DNA of 64,000 nucleotides from Peptostreptococcus anaerobius VPI 4330 = DSM 2949 (GCF_000381525.1 NZ_KB906610.1:1-64000), one strand, 5' to 3'. Positions 18,006 through 26,529 are shown, counted from the stretch's first letter. Numbers and translations are program-made. The notes: generated by a model not told the origin, from the sequence alone.

Positions 18006-18884
18006 TCACTTTGTTACTTTGCAGAATATATTATTATACAGCTTAAAATTCAAAGCTATCGGAGGAAAATGTGATATTTGATATTGTAATTTAGAATCTA
18101 TATAAAAATTTAACTTGTCTGTATCATCTTTATTAATCAGTTCAAAAAAAGCCTTTATTCTTGAATCTTCTCCAGCATATTCAAGAGATTTTTCTTTGTA
18201 CTTATTTCTTATGTCTTTCTCAAAGTCATCACTAAGATTATCTATACCTATAGGGTAAACAGTTTGATACACAGATTCTACGCTAGATTTTGTGCTATTC
18301 AAATAATCTTCTATATTTTCTAGATAAAATTCAAATAATTTTTTTAACTCTTCTTCTGTCATCTGCTTAGTCTGTTTAACAAGATCTTTTTGGTCGTTAT
18401 TATTTCTATAAACAAGGCTCTCAAAAGAACTGTAGTAACTAGGCAAAAAACCTTGTACGTTTATAAATGTACAATCATTATTATTCATGAAATTTATGAA
18501 TAAGATTTCTTTTTTTAAGATATCCTTATTACTAGAATCAACAAATTTTTTAGTGAAAAAGTTACTAATGCCGTATTATGAATCTAGCATTTCTTTAAAA
18601 TATTTGTTATACCCGATTGCTCCTGACTTTATTTTGTTTCTATAAACATTATAATTTTCTCTTATCAAAAAATCTCTTTTTCGTGTTAATTCGTCCAAAT
18701 TGTCATCCTTAACTGAGGGACTGCTGCTACTTCTAGATAATTTGATATCATTATCATTAAACAGTTCTTCTTCAGTGGTTATATTAATGTTTATAAATTC
18801 TTTGTCCTGAGCATGAGAGCGAATAGTAAAAGTCATCAAAATTGACATCGACAAAACAAGACATAAACCCTTTTTAAGTTTCAT
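18006..18884 (-). pseudogene. Secreted hypothetical protein, split by an in-frame TAA
   Basis: Two minus-strand open frames lie in the same reading frame and are separated by one stop codon at 18576-18578. The upstream piece starts at ATG 18884 (AGGGGA site; a GTG six bases earlier is too close to that site) and has a signal peptide, about residues 1-26 ending near SHAQ. It ends KEMLDS. Reading continues after the stop as YGISNFFTKKFVDSSN into the 160-codon downstream frame, giving 293 codons in total including both stops. The predicted protein is Asn/Lys/Glu-rich, helical and secreted. I recognise no family. The stop may be a true nonsense mutation, a sequencing error, or the mark of two genes; the seamless frame favours a single broken gene. 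Confidence 0.65.
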
Positions 18885-19143
18885 AAACACGTCCCCTTTC
18901 TACAATGCAAATACACGAGAAAAAATAATTAGTAATATATTATTAAGACAATAAATATGTCTATATTTAGCTTAATGATATAATGATTGGAATAAAATGT
19001 CAATACAAAAATACATGAATTTTAAATTCCTGTTTTTATAATCATATGAATTGATATTGCAATTTAGAATGTATTTTTTATTATTTTTAGTTAAATTTAG
19101 TTTTTTATGGTATAGAATATAATTAGAGGTGGTGATAGTTTTT

Positions 19144-19851
19144 ATGAATAATAAATTAAACGTTTTAATTATAGAAGACGATGTGAGTATAAACGATATT
19201 GAAAAAAGAGTGCTTGAGAAGAATGGATTTGGTGTAATTCAAGCTTATTCAGGAAGTGAAGGTCTACTCAATTGCCAATCAAGAAAAGAGGAAATAGATA
19301 TCATAATAATGGACCTATTTTTACCGGGAATAGATGGATATGAGTTGTTGCCCCAGATAAAGGATATTTTGGATGTACCAGTAATTGTAGTGTCAGCTAT
19401 AAGTGACATTGTTGACAAGGTGAAACTGCTTGATGCTGGAGCCAATGATTATATTACAAAGCCTTTTGATAATAAAGAACTGCTTGCGAGAATTGGGGTA
19501 CAGGCTAGAATTTCTCAGGTGTCCAAGTTAGATAATAAGGCTGAAAATATGGAAAATGTTTTAAGATATAGAGATTTAGAATTATTTCCGGAAACTTTTG
19601 ATGTATTTGTATGTGGTAAAGAGTTAATTTTGACAAAGTATGAATTTAAAATATTAGAATTATTTTTGAAAAATCAAAAAAGGATTTTCTCAAAACAGGA
19701 TATTTATGAGATAATATGGGGTGAAATATATACAGGAGATGATAGGACTATAAGTGTGCACATTAGTAATATAAGGAAAAAAATAGGAGAATTTTCAGAT
19801 GAACCTTATATTGACACAATATGGGGAATTGGATTTAGACTATCCAAGTAA
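19144..19851 (+). CDS. OmpR-family response regulator
   Basis: This 235-residue regulator has a receiver domain with acidic pocket EDD (residues 11-13), phospho-acceptor Asp57 in IIIMDLFLPG and the conserved Lys in YITKPF. A C-terminal winged helix (LTKYEFKILELFLK ... DDRTISVHISNIRKKIG) binds DNA. The start is ATG 19144, nine bases after AGAGGTGGTG; the earlier GTG at 19129 lies in the ribosome site. It opens an operon with an ABC transporter and a histidine kinase, the arrangement of antimicrobial-peptide sensing and detoxification modules. Confidence 0.9.
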   Translation: MNNKLNVLIIEDDVSINDIEKRVLEKNGFGVIQAYSGSEGLLNCQSRKEEIDIIIMDLFLPGIDGYELLPQIKDILDVPVIVVSAISDIVDKVKLLDAGANDYITKPFDNKELLARIGVQARISQVSKLDNKAENMENVLRYRDLELFPETFDVFVCGKELILTKYEFKILELFLKNQKRIFSKQDIYEIIWGEIYTGDDRTISVHISNIRKKIGEFSDEPYIDTIWGIGFRLSK

Positions 19852-19983
19852 AATCTAGAGTGTATGAGTAAGTGGTTTTATAAACTTTAAACTTTCTTTA
19901 AACTTTGCTTGATATATTTTAAAATTACGAGAGTATTATATTATTATAACAAATAATATAAAGTAGTTAAGAAAGGGAATTTT

Positions 19984-20897
19984 ATGGATTATATACTTCA
20001 GACGACAAATTTAGAAAAAGTATACGGAAAACAAAAGGCTGCTGAAAATATAAATCTCTCAATAAAAAAAGGAGACATATATGGCTTAATTGGTAAAAAT
20101 GGTGCAGGTAAAACCACTATATTGAGAATGTTAGCAAATCTTGCTGAACCCTCTAGTGGGGAAATTCTCTTTTATGGAAAAAGGAGAAAGGAGGCCATGC
20201 ACTTAAATACCAATATAGGTGCATTGATTGAAGAGCCGGGCATATTTCCAAATTTAAGTGCATGGGATAACTTGCATCTAAAGGCTATAGCACAGGGAGT
20301 TACTCGTAAGGGGCATGAAAATGAGTTGCTTCATTTAGTTGGATTGGAAAATGTAGGAAAGAAGAAGACAAAGGGATTTTCACTAGGTATGAGACAGAGA
20401 TTGGGTATAGCCTTGGCTATGGTTGGAAATCCAGATCTAGTATTGTTGGATGAACCAATCAATGGTTTGGACCCACAGGGTATAGTTGAAATAAGAGAGC
20501 TTATATTGAAATTAAACAGAGAAAAAATATCACATTTATAATTTCTAGTCACCTTTTGGAAGAATTGTCTAGGATTGCTACAAGTTATGGTTTTATATCA
20601 GGTGGAAAATTAGTAGCAGAGATGACAAAGGAAGAGTTGGAGTCTAAAAGTGAGGAAGTGATGATACTAGATGTTTCTGATACAGCTAAAACAATACCAG
20701 TTTTAGATTCTTTATGTATTAAAAAATATAAGGTGATTAGCAATGAACTGGTCCATATATACGATGATTTTGATAAGGCAGACAACATATCAATAGAACT
20801 AGCAAAAAATGGTGTTGCTGTGCGCAGACTTGCGATGGAGTCTAAAGACTTAGAATCGTTTTATTTGGACATGGTAGGAGGTAGTGCAAATGTTTAA
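19984..20897 (+). pseudogene. BcrA-type ABC transporter ATPase, frameshifted
   Basis: The first frame runs to 20541 and has Walker A GKNGAGKTT, the signature FSLGMRQRLGIALA (typical for the bacitracin/lantibiotic-efflux type) and Walker B LVLLDEPINGLDPQG. It then ends in ISHL. The sequence resumes in the +1 frame as ITFIISSHLLEELSR, which supplies the H-loop and the rest of the protein to 20897. One extra A in the run GAAAAAATATC (20521-20529) would give an uninterrupted 304-residue protein of normal length. The lesion is therefore a single-base deletion in an A homopolymer, either real or a sequencing artefact. The permease gene overlaps its end by 8 bp. Confidence 0.85.
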
Positions 20898-21726
20898 TTT
20901 AGTGAAGATGGACAGGTATAGATTTGTAAAAGGAATGTGGTTAAAGCTTGCAGTTGCAGTAATTATATATGCATTATTTGCCTGTCTTATGCAACAGATG
21001 ACTATTAACCAAGGGGCAGGTGCCTCAATAGGAACGGCTACATCTCCCGAAGATACTGGTTTTGCGATTGCCCTTGATAATGGTTCAGAAACCTATTTAG
21101 AAAAGGGGATGGATTTGAATAGACATATAACAGAAAATGGTTTAGGGGGAGGTACTGTATTACTGGCAGTCGTTCCAATAATCATGTTTTCGAGTGCTGA
21201 CAATAAAAAGGGATTTAGGAAGAATATAGCAGGTGCAGTTTCATCAAGAGAGCATATTGCTCTTGCCAAATTTATAAGTACAGGAATGATAACATTGGCA
21301 TTTTTAACCATGTACTATGTATTTGATTTTGCTATAGGTAAGATAATATTAGGCGATTGGTTGAGGTTGGGTGATGTATCAACCTTGATATATAACTTCG
21401 TGGTACAGTATCTTTTGTTGACGGCATTTAGTATATTTGCAGTGGCCATTACTATGTTGGTCAATTCAGCATATGTAGGTTTATTGGTTACGGTATTGTT
21501 GTCACTAGGAATGAGTAGATCAATATATACGGGTATAAATTATGCAATAACTAAGTTTGTAGGAGTAAAAGGATTTAATATAGGTCTTTATTCTCTAGAA
21601 TCTTGGTTAGTAGGTGATAACAAGGTATATGATCATCTTTTATTTGTAACAATCTTGGCAATTGTATGGATACTTGTATGGAGTTTTATCACAACTAGGG
21701 TATTTTCAAAACGTGATGTAAGGTAA
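20890..21726 (+). CDS. ABC-2-type transporter permease
   Basis: This 278-residue membrane protein has about six hydrophobic segments: one near residues 15-35, and the rest between about 90 and 275. ATG 20890 is chosen because GGAGG (20877-20881) lies eight bases upstream; it overlaps the ATPase gene end. The large loop between the first two membrane segments (about 36-88) is typical of BcrB/LanE-like permeases. With the preceding ATPase it should form an exporter, probably for a peptide antibiotic or lipid-linked drug. The substrate is not visible from sequence. Confidence 0.82.
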   Translation: MFNLVKMDRYRFVKGMWLKLAVAVIIYALFACLMQQMTINQGAGASIGTATSPEDTGFAIALDNGSETYLEKGMDLNRHITENGLGGGTVLLAVVPIIMFSSADNKKGFRKNIAGAVSSREHIALAKFISTGMITLAFLTMYYVFDFAIGKIILGDWLRLGDVSTLIYNFVVQYLLLTAFSIFAVAITMLVNSAYVGLLVTVLLSLGMSRSIYTGINYAITKFVGVKGFNIGLYSLESWLVGDNKVYDHLLFVTILAIVWILVWSFITTRVFSKRDVR

Positions 21727-21764
21727 TACGATAGTAATGAATGTAAATTTTTGGGGGGAAGTAT

Positions 21765-22709
21765 ATGATACTGTTTTTGTTGATTATAATTTTAATAATA
21801 AGTATGGTTTCAATATTTTACCTGATAGCATTTAGACGACAGATAGACTATATCTGTCGTCAGCTTGCGTTTTTAGAAAGAGAGGATTCTAATCTAAAAA
21901 TAACGAGCATAGGTCCAGGTAAGGAGATAAGTAGACTGATAAATTCCATTAATTGTGTTTTGGAAAAATATAGGAAAGATAGCTATGAAGTTAGAAATAA
22001 AAATACCATAGTAAGAGAGGCTGTTATAAATTTATCACATGACATAAGAACGCCTCTAGCAGGCATAGATGGGTATGTTCAATTGTTAGAAGATACAGAT
22101 ATGAATGGGGAACAAGAGGAGTATATTTCTCTGATAAGAGAGCGTACAGAGGCTATGAAGTATATCTTTGATGAATTATATCTATATGCAAAGTTACAGG
22201 AGAAAAAACTTGAATTGGTATACGAAAAAATAGACATGAGTAGGTTGGTATTTAGAAATCTTACCCACATTTATGAGGAACTGGAAGAAAAAAATATAGA
22301 TGTTGATTTGCATGGTCTTGAGGAAAACATTTTTATATATGGGGACAGGCAGATTACAATTAGGATATTGGATAACTTATTTAGAAATTCACTTCTACAT
22401 GGTAATGAAAGACTTGAGATTAGTTTGTCAGATATTGAGTGCAAAGATACTGAAAAGAGATATACAAGACTCAAAATAGCAAATGGAATTGATGAATCTC
22501 AAAAGATAGATGTAGAAAGAGTATTTGATAGATTTTATAAGGTTGATGCATCAAGACATAGTGGGTCTACGGGATTGGGTTTAGCTATAACTAAAGAATT
22601 AATTGAAAAAATGGACGGTTATATCAGGGTTGATGTAAAAGATGGAATGTTTACAGTAACTATCGATTTTTTAGGGTCTAGTTTATGTGTGAAAAATGAT
22701 GATAATTAA
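21765..22709 (+). CDS. Sensor histidine kinase, short membrane-anchored type
   Basis: The 314-residue kinase has a single N-terminal membrane segment (residues 1-23) and no extracellular sensor domain. A HisKA box follows with phospho-acceptor His92 in NLSHDIRTPLAG. The HATPase part has N-box NLFRNSLLHG, a DRFYK segment and GSTGLGLAITKELIE. Kinases of this build often sense through their partner transporter or the membrane. It is the last gene of the response regulator-ATPase-permease-kinase operon. A GGGGGGAAG site precedes ATG 21765. Confidence 0.88.
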   Translation: MILFLLIIILIISMVSIFYLIAFRRQIDYICRQLAFLEREDSNLKITSIGPGKEISRLINSINCVLEKYRKDSYEVRNKNTIVREAVINLSHDIRTPLAGIDGYVQLLEDTDMNGEQEEYISLIRERTEAMKYIFDELYLYAKLQEKKLELVYEKIDMSRLVFRNLTHIYEELEEKNIDVDLHGLEENIFIYGDRQITIRILDNLFRNSLLHGNERLEISLSDIECKDTEKRYTRLKIANGIDESQKIDVERVFDRFYKVDASRHSGSTGLGLAITKELIEKMDGYIRVDVKDGMFTVTIDFLGSSLCVKNDDN

Positions 22710-22717
22710 CCGGTGTT

Positions 22718-22740
22718 CCCCCCCCCTAAACATAGGGGGG
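22718..22740. repeat. C9...G6 homopolymer hairpin
   Basis: Nine consecutive C (22718-22726), an 8-nt loop and six G (22735-22740) follow the kinase stop codon. This is striking in such an AT-rich region. It may end the operon, but no T tract follows. Confidence 0.5.
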
Positions 22741-22794
22741 CAAAATTAATAGGTTTAACCGGCAAATTTACAGAAAAAATTTTATGTACTCAGA

Positions 22795-23334
22795 CTAATG
22801 ATTTTTTAGATGGGCATAATCTAATAATCTATTATTTACGCTATCTATTTCTATTAACAAAATATTATCTTTTAGAAAATAAGAAGTTGTTTCAAATTCT
22901 TTAGCTGTTTCTAGATCTATTTCTTGCACTTCAATATTTGTTTTATTGATAGATTTTATATATCCCGTTATTATATATTTTTTCTTGTTTATTTTAAAAC
23001 TTGATATAATCTTATTTTCTTTTATATATTTCAAGATATCTCCAATATTTGAAATATTTTTTTGTTTTAATCCAATATTAAAGATGTTCTTATCAGAGTT
23101 GATTTTCCAAAATTCAGCATATAAATTTATTTTTTCTAAATATTCTGTTTCGTAGTTAGTATTTTTTATAAATTTATTTTTTATCAAATATATGCCATCT
23201 ATTTTACCTTGTTCATCCAGTAAATGAAATAAAGAATATTCGTCAAAACTAGATAAATAAAATCCAACCAAAAATGATTCGTCACATTCGGTATATATTT
23301 CCATCAAACAATTTTTTTTAAATTGTGTGTTCAT
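22795..23334 (-). CDS. Probable cytosolic immunity protein for the upstream toxin-like gene
   Basis: This 179-residue protein has no signal peptide or membrane segment. It is acidic/Lys-Asn-Ile-rich, with alternating beta-like segments such as YSLFHLLDEQGKIDGIYLI and KKKYIITGYIKS. ATG 23334 follows GGAGGTAATTT directly. It lies about 20 bp downstream of a small secreted, strongly basic protein on the same strand. A secreted basic effector followed at once by a cytosolic unknown is the classic toxin-immunity arrangement, so the immunity call is from context, not homology. It converges with the kinase gene. The base composition is visibly more AT-rich than the neighbouring core genes. Confidence 0.5.
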   Translation of the reverse strand: MNTQFKKNCLMEIYTECDESFLVGFYLSSFDEYSLFHLLDEQGKIDGIYLIKNKFIKNTNYETEYLEKINLYAEFWKINSDKNIFNIGLKQKNISNIGDILKYIKENKIISSFKINKKKYIITGYIKSINKTNIEVQEIDLETAKEFETTSYFLKDNILLIEIDSVNNRLLDYAHLKNH

Positions 23335-23354
23335 AAATTACCTCCATAAAGTAT

Positions 23355-23906
23355 TTATAAATTAGTGTTTCTTTCTTTTTCTAGGTTGCTGAGGTTTCTT
23401 TTGATTTTTTGGTTTCCAACCCTTTTTAGGATCTTTTTCTTTTCATTGGATCTTCCTGGACGAGGTTTTGTATGTTTATCATGTGTACTCTTTCGTTTGT
23501 TTTTAGTGTGTTCTTTGAAATAGCTAATAATTCTATTTGATACCCAAGTACCAGTGGCAATGGTTGCCCCTGCCAAGATAACGATTCCTGTGGTTGTGAT
23601 CAATACCTGACCGACACCAGGAATAAAATAAGCACCAGCTGCGGCGGGAATTGTAAGAGCAGTTCTTTTTTGTCGTATAGGAATTTCCCTAGATGATTTT
23701 AATAATATTGAAAACTCATCCTTAGTATAAAAAGTTCCATTAATTTTTATTCCAGTATCATATACTTCTACATCTGGAGTATTATTTTGCTCAACAATCA
23801 TATCATTTTGACTGATATCTTCATTAGCGTGCGCGGTTGTAAACGGAGTAAGTATCATTGATATAATTAGTAAATAAGAAATAGTCTTTTTTGTAAATAG
23901 TTTCAT
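23355..23906 (-). CDS. Small secreted toxin-like protein with frameshifted basic tail
   Basis: The open frame gives 183 residues. There is a signal peptide (about 1-27, ending TTAHA), a short YDTGIKINGTFYTKDEF segment, a Gly/Ala-rich hydrophobic stretch (AAGAYFIPGVGQVLI, about 90-118) and a basic C-terminus with HDKHTKPRPGRSNEKKK. In the -1 frame from the A-rich run near 23434-23443 the tail would read DPKKGWKPKNQKKPQQ and stop at 23362. That looks more like the authentic end than the in-frame ILKRVGNQKIKRN. The hydrophobic Gly segment plus DKHTKPRPGR tail recalls small secreted or polymorphic toxins seen in Firmicutes, from memory only. GGAGGTAAT precedes ATG 23906. Confidence 0.5.
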   Translation of the reverse strand: MKLFTKKTISYLLIISMILTPFTTAHANEDISQNDMIVEQNNTPDVEVYDTGIKINGTFYTKDEFSILLKSSREIPIRQKRTALTIPAAAGAYFIPGVGQVLITTTGIVILAGATIATGTWVSNRIISYFKEHTKNKRKSTHDKHTKPRPGRSNEKKKILKRVGNQKIKRNLSNLEKERNTNL

Positions 23907-23928
23907 ATTACCTCCACTTTCTATTGAT

Positions 23929-23961
23929 GAAACATATTTTATATTAAGTAAAATATGTTTC
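23929..23961. promoter_or_regulatory. 33-bp inverted repeat ahead of toxin-like gene
   Basis: Perfect 13-bp arms, GAAACATATTTTA and TAAAATATGTTTC, with a 7-bp spacer, end 23 bp upstream of the toxin-like start on the minus strand. TTGAAC further upstream may be a -35 box, which would place a weak -10 inside this repeat. An operator is therefore plausible; an mRNA leader hairpin is the alternative. Confidence 0.5.
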
Positions 23962-23971
23962 AGTTCAAAAT

Positions 23972-24017
23972 AATATATAATATACTCAAGTAGTGCTACT
24001 TGAGTATATTATATATT
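23972..24017. repeat. 46-bp perfect palindrome between lysA and toxin-like gene
   Basis: Two 22-bp arms (23972-23993 and 23996-24017) are exactly complementary around a 2-base centre. Core of the arm: ACTCAAGTAG/CTACTTGAGT. Neither strand has a clean T tract afterwards, so it is not a standard terminator, though it lies where lysA transcription would have to stop. Confidence 0.85.
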
Positions 24018-24073
24018 TAAAAGTATATGATGTAAATATTTTTAATAAAAAATTAATATTTTTTCAAGTATAT

Positions 24074-25369
24074 TTATAATTGGTTTTTAATCAGGTCTTC
24101 CATTGACTCTCTTTTGATAGCTAGCTTGGAAGTGCCGTTTTTTACGAATACTACTGCTGGTCTTGGCATTTGATTGTAGTTTGACGCCATTGAATAGTGG
24201 TAGGCTCCTGTACAGCTCACAGCAGCTATATCTCCAATTTCAGGCATTGGGAGTTTTACATCGTATGCTATGATATCTCCTGACTCACAGCACTTTCCTG
24301 CCAGTGTATATAGTCCGAATATAGGTGCAGTCATCTTGTTGGCTAGAGCAACTTCATATTTTGCCTGATAAAGGGCAGTTCTTATATGGTCACTCATACC
24401 ACCGTCTACTGATACATAGGTCCTTACATCAGGTATTTCCTTGATAGTTCCAATCCTATATAGGGTAGTGCAGGCCTCTCCGACTATTGACCTACCTGGT
24501 TCTAGCCATAATTGAGGTATTGGAAGATTGTTGGATTTAGATGAATCCTTTAGGTAGCTGATGATTTCATCAAGGGCTGTTTCTATAGGATATGACAGGT
24601 CTTCATCTGTGTACCTAATGCCAAATCCTCCACCAATATTCAAGACAGAAGGTGTGTAGTCTAGGTCTTTTTTTAGTTTAGCGAACCACCCAAATACCTT
24701 GTCTACAGCCATTCTAGTTCCTTCCGTTCCAAATATCTGAGACCCTATATGAAAATGGATACCTATAAGGTCTAGGTTTTCTGCTTGGAGTATGTCTGCA
24801 ACTCCTTTAAATGCCTGTCCATTGTCTATATTAAGACCAAACTTGGAATCGGTACTTCCAGTAGATATATACTCATGGGTATGGGCCTCTACACCAGGTG
24901 TAACCCTTAGTAGGCACCTAGGCTTTTTAGACATTTGACCTGCAATTTGGTTTAGCCTTTTTACTTCGTCAAAGCTATCTATGACAAAGCAACCTATGTC
25001 TTCCTTCAAGGCATATTCAATCTCAAAGTCCGTCTTGTTGTTTCCGTGTAGGTGAATTTTCTGAGGGTCAAAACCTGCACTCAGGGCATTGTATAATTCT
25101 CCAGCCGACACAACGTCCAAGCCCATATTTTCTTCAGCCATAATCCCTACAAGGTACTTGCAGATAAAGGCCTTGCTGGCATAGGATATATGGTAGTCTA
25201 GGCCAGAGCCTTCAAGCACACTATGAAACCTTCTGCATTGGTTTGTGACTAGGTCTTCATCGTATACAAATAGGGGGCTAGAATATTGGTCTACTAGGTC
25301 CATACTGGTGATGCCGGCAATCTCAAGTTGACCATTCTGATTTATTTTTGAATTTCCGTGTAGTTGCAT
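24074..25369 (-). CDS. lysA: Diaminopimelate decarboxylase
   Basis: This 431-residue PLP enzyme converts meso-diaminopimelate to L-lysine, the last step of the pathway. The PLP-Lys lies in ISYASKAFICKY (near 65); HLHGNNKTDFEIEYA, GIHFHIGSQIF (near 200), the GGGFGIRY loop and the C-terminal GKCCESGD and GAYHYSMASNYN segments are all in place. Length is normal. It is the last gene of the lysine-riboswitch operon, 22 bp after alr. Confidence 0.95.
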   Translation of the reverse strand: MQLHGNSKINQNGQLEIAGITSMDLVDQYSSPLFVYDEDLVTNQCRRFHSVLEGSGLDYHISYASKAFICKYLVGIMAEENMGLDVVSAGELYNALSAGFDPQKIHLHGNNKTDFEIEYALKEDIGCFVIDSFDEVKRLNQIAGQMSKKPRCLLRVTPGVEAHTHEYISTGSTDSKFGLNIDNGQAFKGVADILQAENLDLIGIHFHIGSQIFGTEGTRMAVDKVFGWFAKLKKDLDYTPSVLNIGGGFGIRYTDEDLSYPIETALDEIISYLKDSSKSNNLPIPQLWLEPGRSIVGEACTTLYRIGTIKEIPDVRTYVSVDGGMSDHIRTALYQAKYEVALANKMTAPIFGLYTLAGKCCESGDIIAYDVKLPMPEIGDIAAVSCTGAYHYSMASNYNQMPRPAVVFVKNGTSKLAIKRESMEDLIKNQL

Positions 25370-25391
25370 ATTATTCCTTTCTAAAGCCTGT

Positions 25392-26510
25392 TCAAAGTCT
25401 ATTTTTTACTGGTAGGTAGATTAGATCAAGAGTCTGGAAGTTAAGAGGTGATATCTGTTCGGAATTTGCTCCGACTCCCTTGAAAGTATACTCGTATACA
25501 GGTATATCTTGACCGTAAAAAATAGCCTGATCACCAACTTTTACACTATTATCATCTTCGTTTAGCAATACAATAGTGTGGCTCATCATCATAGATACTA
25601 GGGGGTATCTTCTGCCATTTATAAGAACGTCATGACCCATAACCCTTTTTCTAAGAAGGCCATCTCCATAACCTATATTGATGACACCCACCCTTGATTT
25701 TTTGTCTGCCTTGAAGGATGAACAGTAGCCGATTGATTCTCCTATTTCAAGGTCCTTGATTGATATTATGGAACCTGAAAGTGTCAGTGCATGGTGGTTG
25801 TTTGTAAGGTCAGCTCTCTTGTAGGGTGGACAACCGTATAGGCTGATACCAACCCTTGCATGGCTGTGATTATCCAACAAGCCATCCCTTTGGAGTGAGG
25901 CTGAGTTTTGGGCCTGAACAACCTTAAATTTATGGATTTTCTGGGCAGACTCCAGTATATCTAACCAGTCTGATTTTTCTTTTTCGTAGGAGTTTTCTTG
26001 GTCGAATTCATCTGCCCAAGAAAAGTGGGTCCATATACCGTCTAATTTTATGTTTGATTCTTTGGCTAGTCTTATTGTTTCTAATACTTCTTTTTTTGAC
26101 CTACAACCTGACCTCCTCATTTGACCAGCCCATTCTAGGTGGTAGGATATATCATGCATAGAGCCCTTATTTTCCCTTAGAAAATCTAGACTAACAAGGG
26201 TAGCTGTGATCGAGTAGTCTCTTAGGCTATCAAAGTCTCTACATGGATTAAGCATAAATATATCTACGTCATCATAGAGCTCTCTTATACGTATAGAGTC
26301 TCTAAGACTAGTTGTAGCAAAAAACCTGACCCCCGCCTGGTAGAAGGTTTCTACTGCTCTTTCAAGTCCGAAATGGTAGGCGTCATTTTTTACTACGGCT
26401 ATAAGCCCACCTCCTGTCATACCTATTAGGTGGCGGGCGTTTTTGTGTAGGGCATCTAGGTCTATTGTGAGTCTAGGGTTAGACTCAGGTTTATTGTAGA
26501 TTTTTTGCAT
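25392..26510 (-). CDS. alr: Alanine racemase-family PLP enzyme
   Basis: This 372-residue fold-type III PLP protein begins PRLTIDLDALHKNARHL. The PLP-Lys appears in AVVKNDAYHFGLERAV (near 42). The usual second-base Tyr region reads ARVGISLYGCPP, and NIGYGDGLLRK lies near 275. Where alanine racemases usually have CMDQ the sequence reads VSMMMSHTIV, so it is a divergent member. Its place between dapL and lysA suggests a cell-wall or lysine-pathway role; racemisation of another amino acid cannot be excluded. Confidence 0.85.
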   Translation of the reverse strand: MQKIYNKPESNPRLTIDLDALHKNARHLIGMTGGGLIAVVKNDAYHFGLERAVETFYQAGVRFFATTSLRDSIRIRELYDDVDIFMLNPCRDFDSLRDYSITATLVSLDFLRENKGSMHDISYHLEWAGQMRRSGCRSKKEVLETIRLAKESNIKLDGIWTHFSWADEFDQENSYEKEKSDWLDILESAQKIHKFKVVQAQNSASLQRDGLLDNHSHARVGISLYGCPPYKRADLTNNHHALTLSGSIISIKDLEIGESIGYCSSFKADKKSRVGVINIGYGDGLLRKRVMGHDVLINGRRYPLVSMMMSHTIVLLNEDDNSVKVGDQAIFYGQDIPVYEYTFKGVGANSEQISPLNFQTLDLIYLPVKNRL

Positions 26511-26529
26511 ATTGTAACCTCCTCTATGG

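Noticed and set aside
20556-20897. Independent 113-codon gene after the ABC ATPase
   Set aside because: Its sequence is the direct continuation of the ATPase (H-loop and C-terminus) after a one-base frameshift, so it is not a separate gene.
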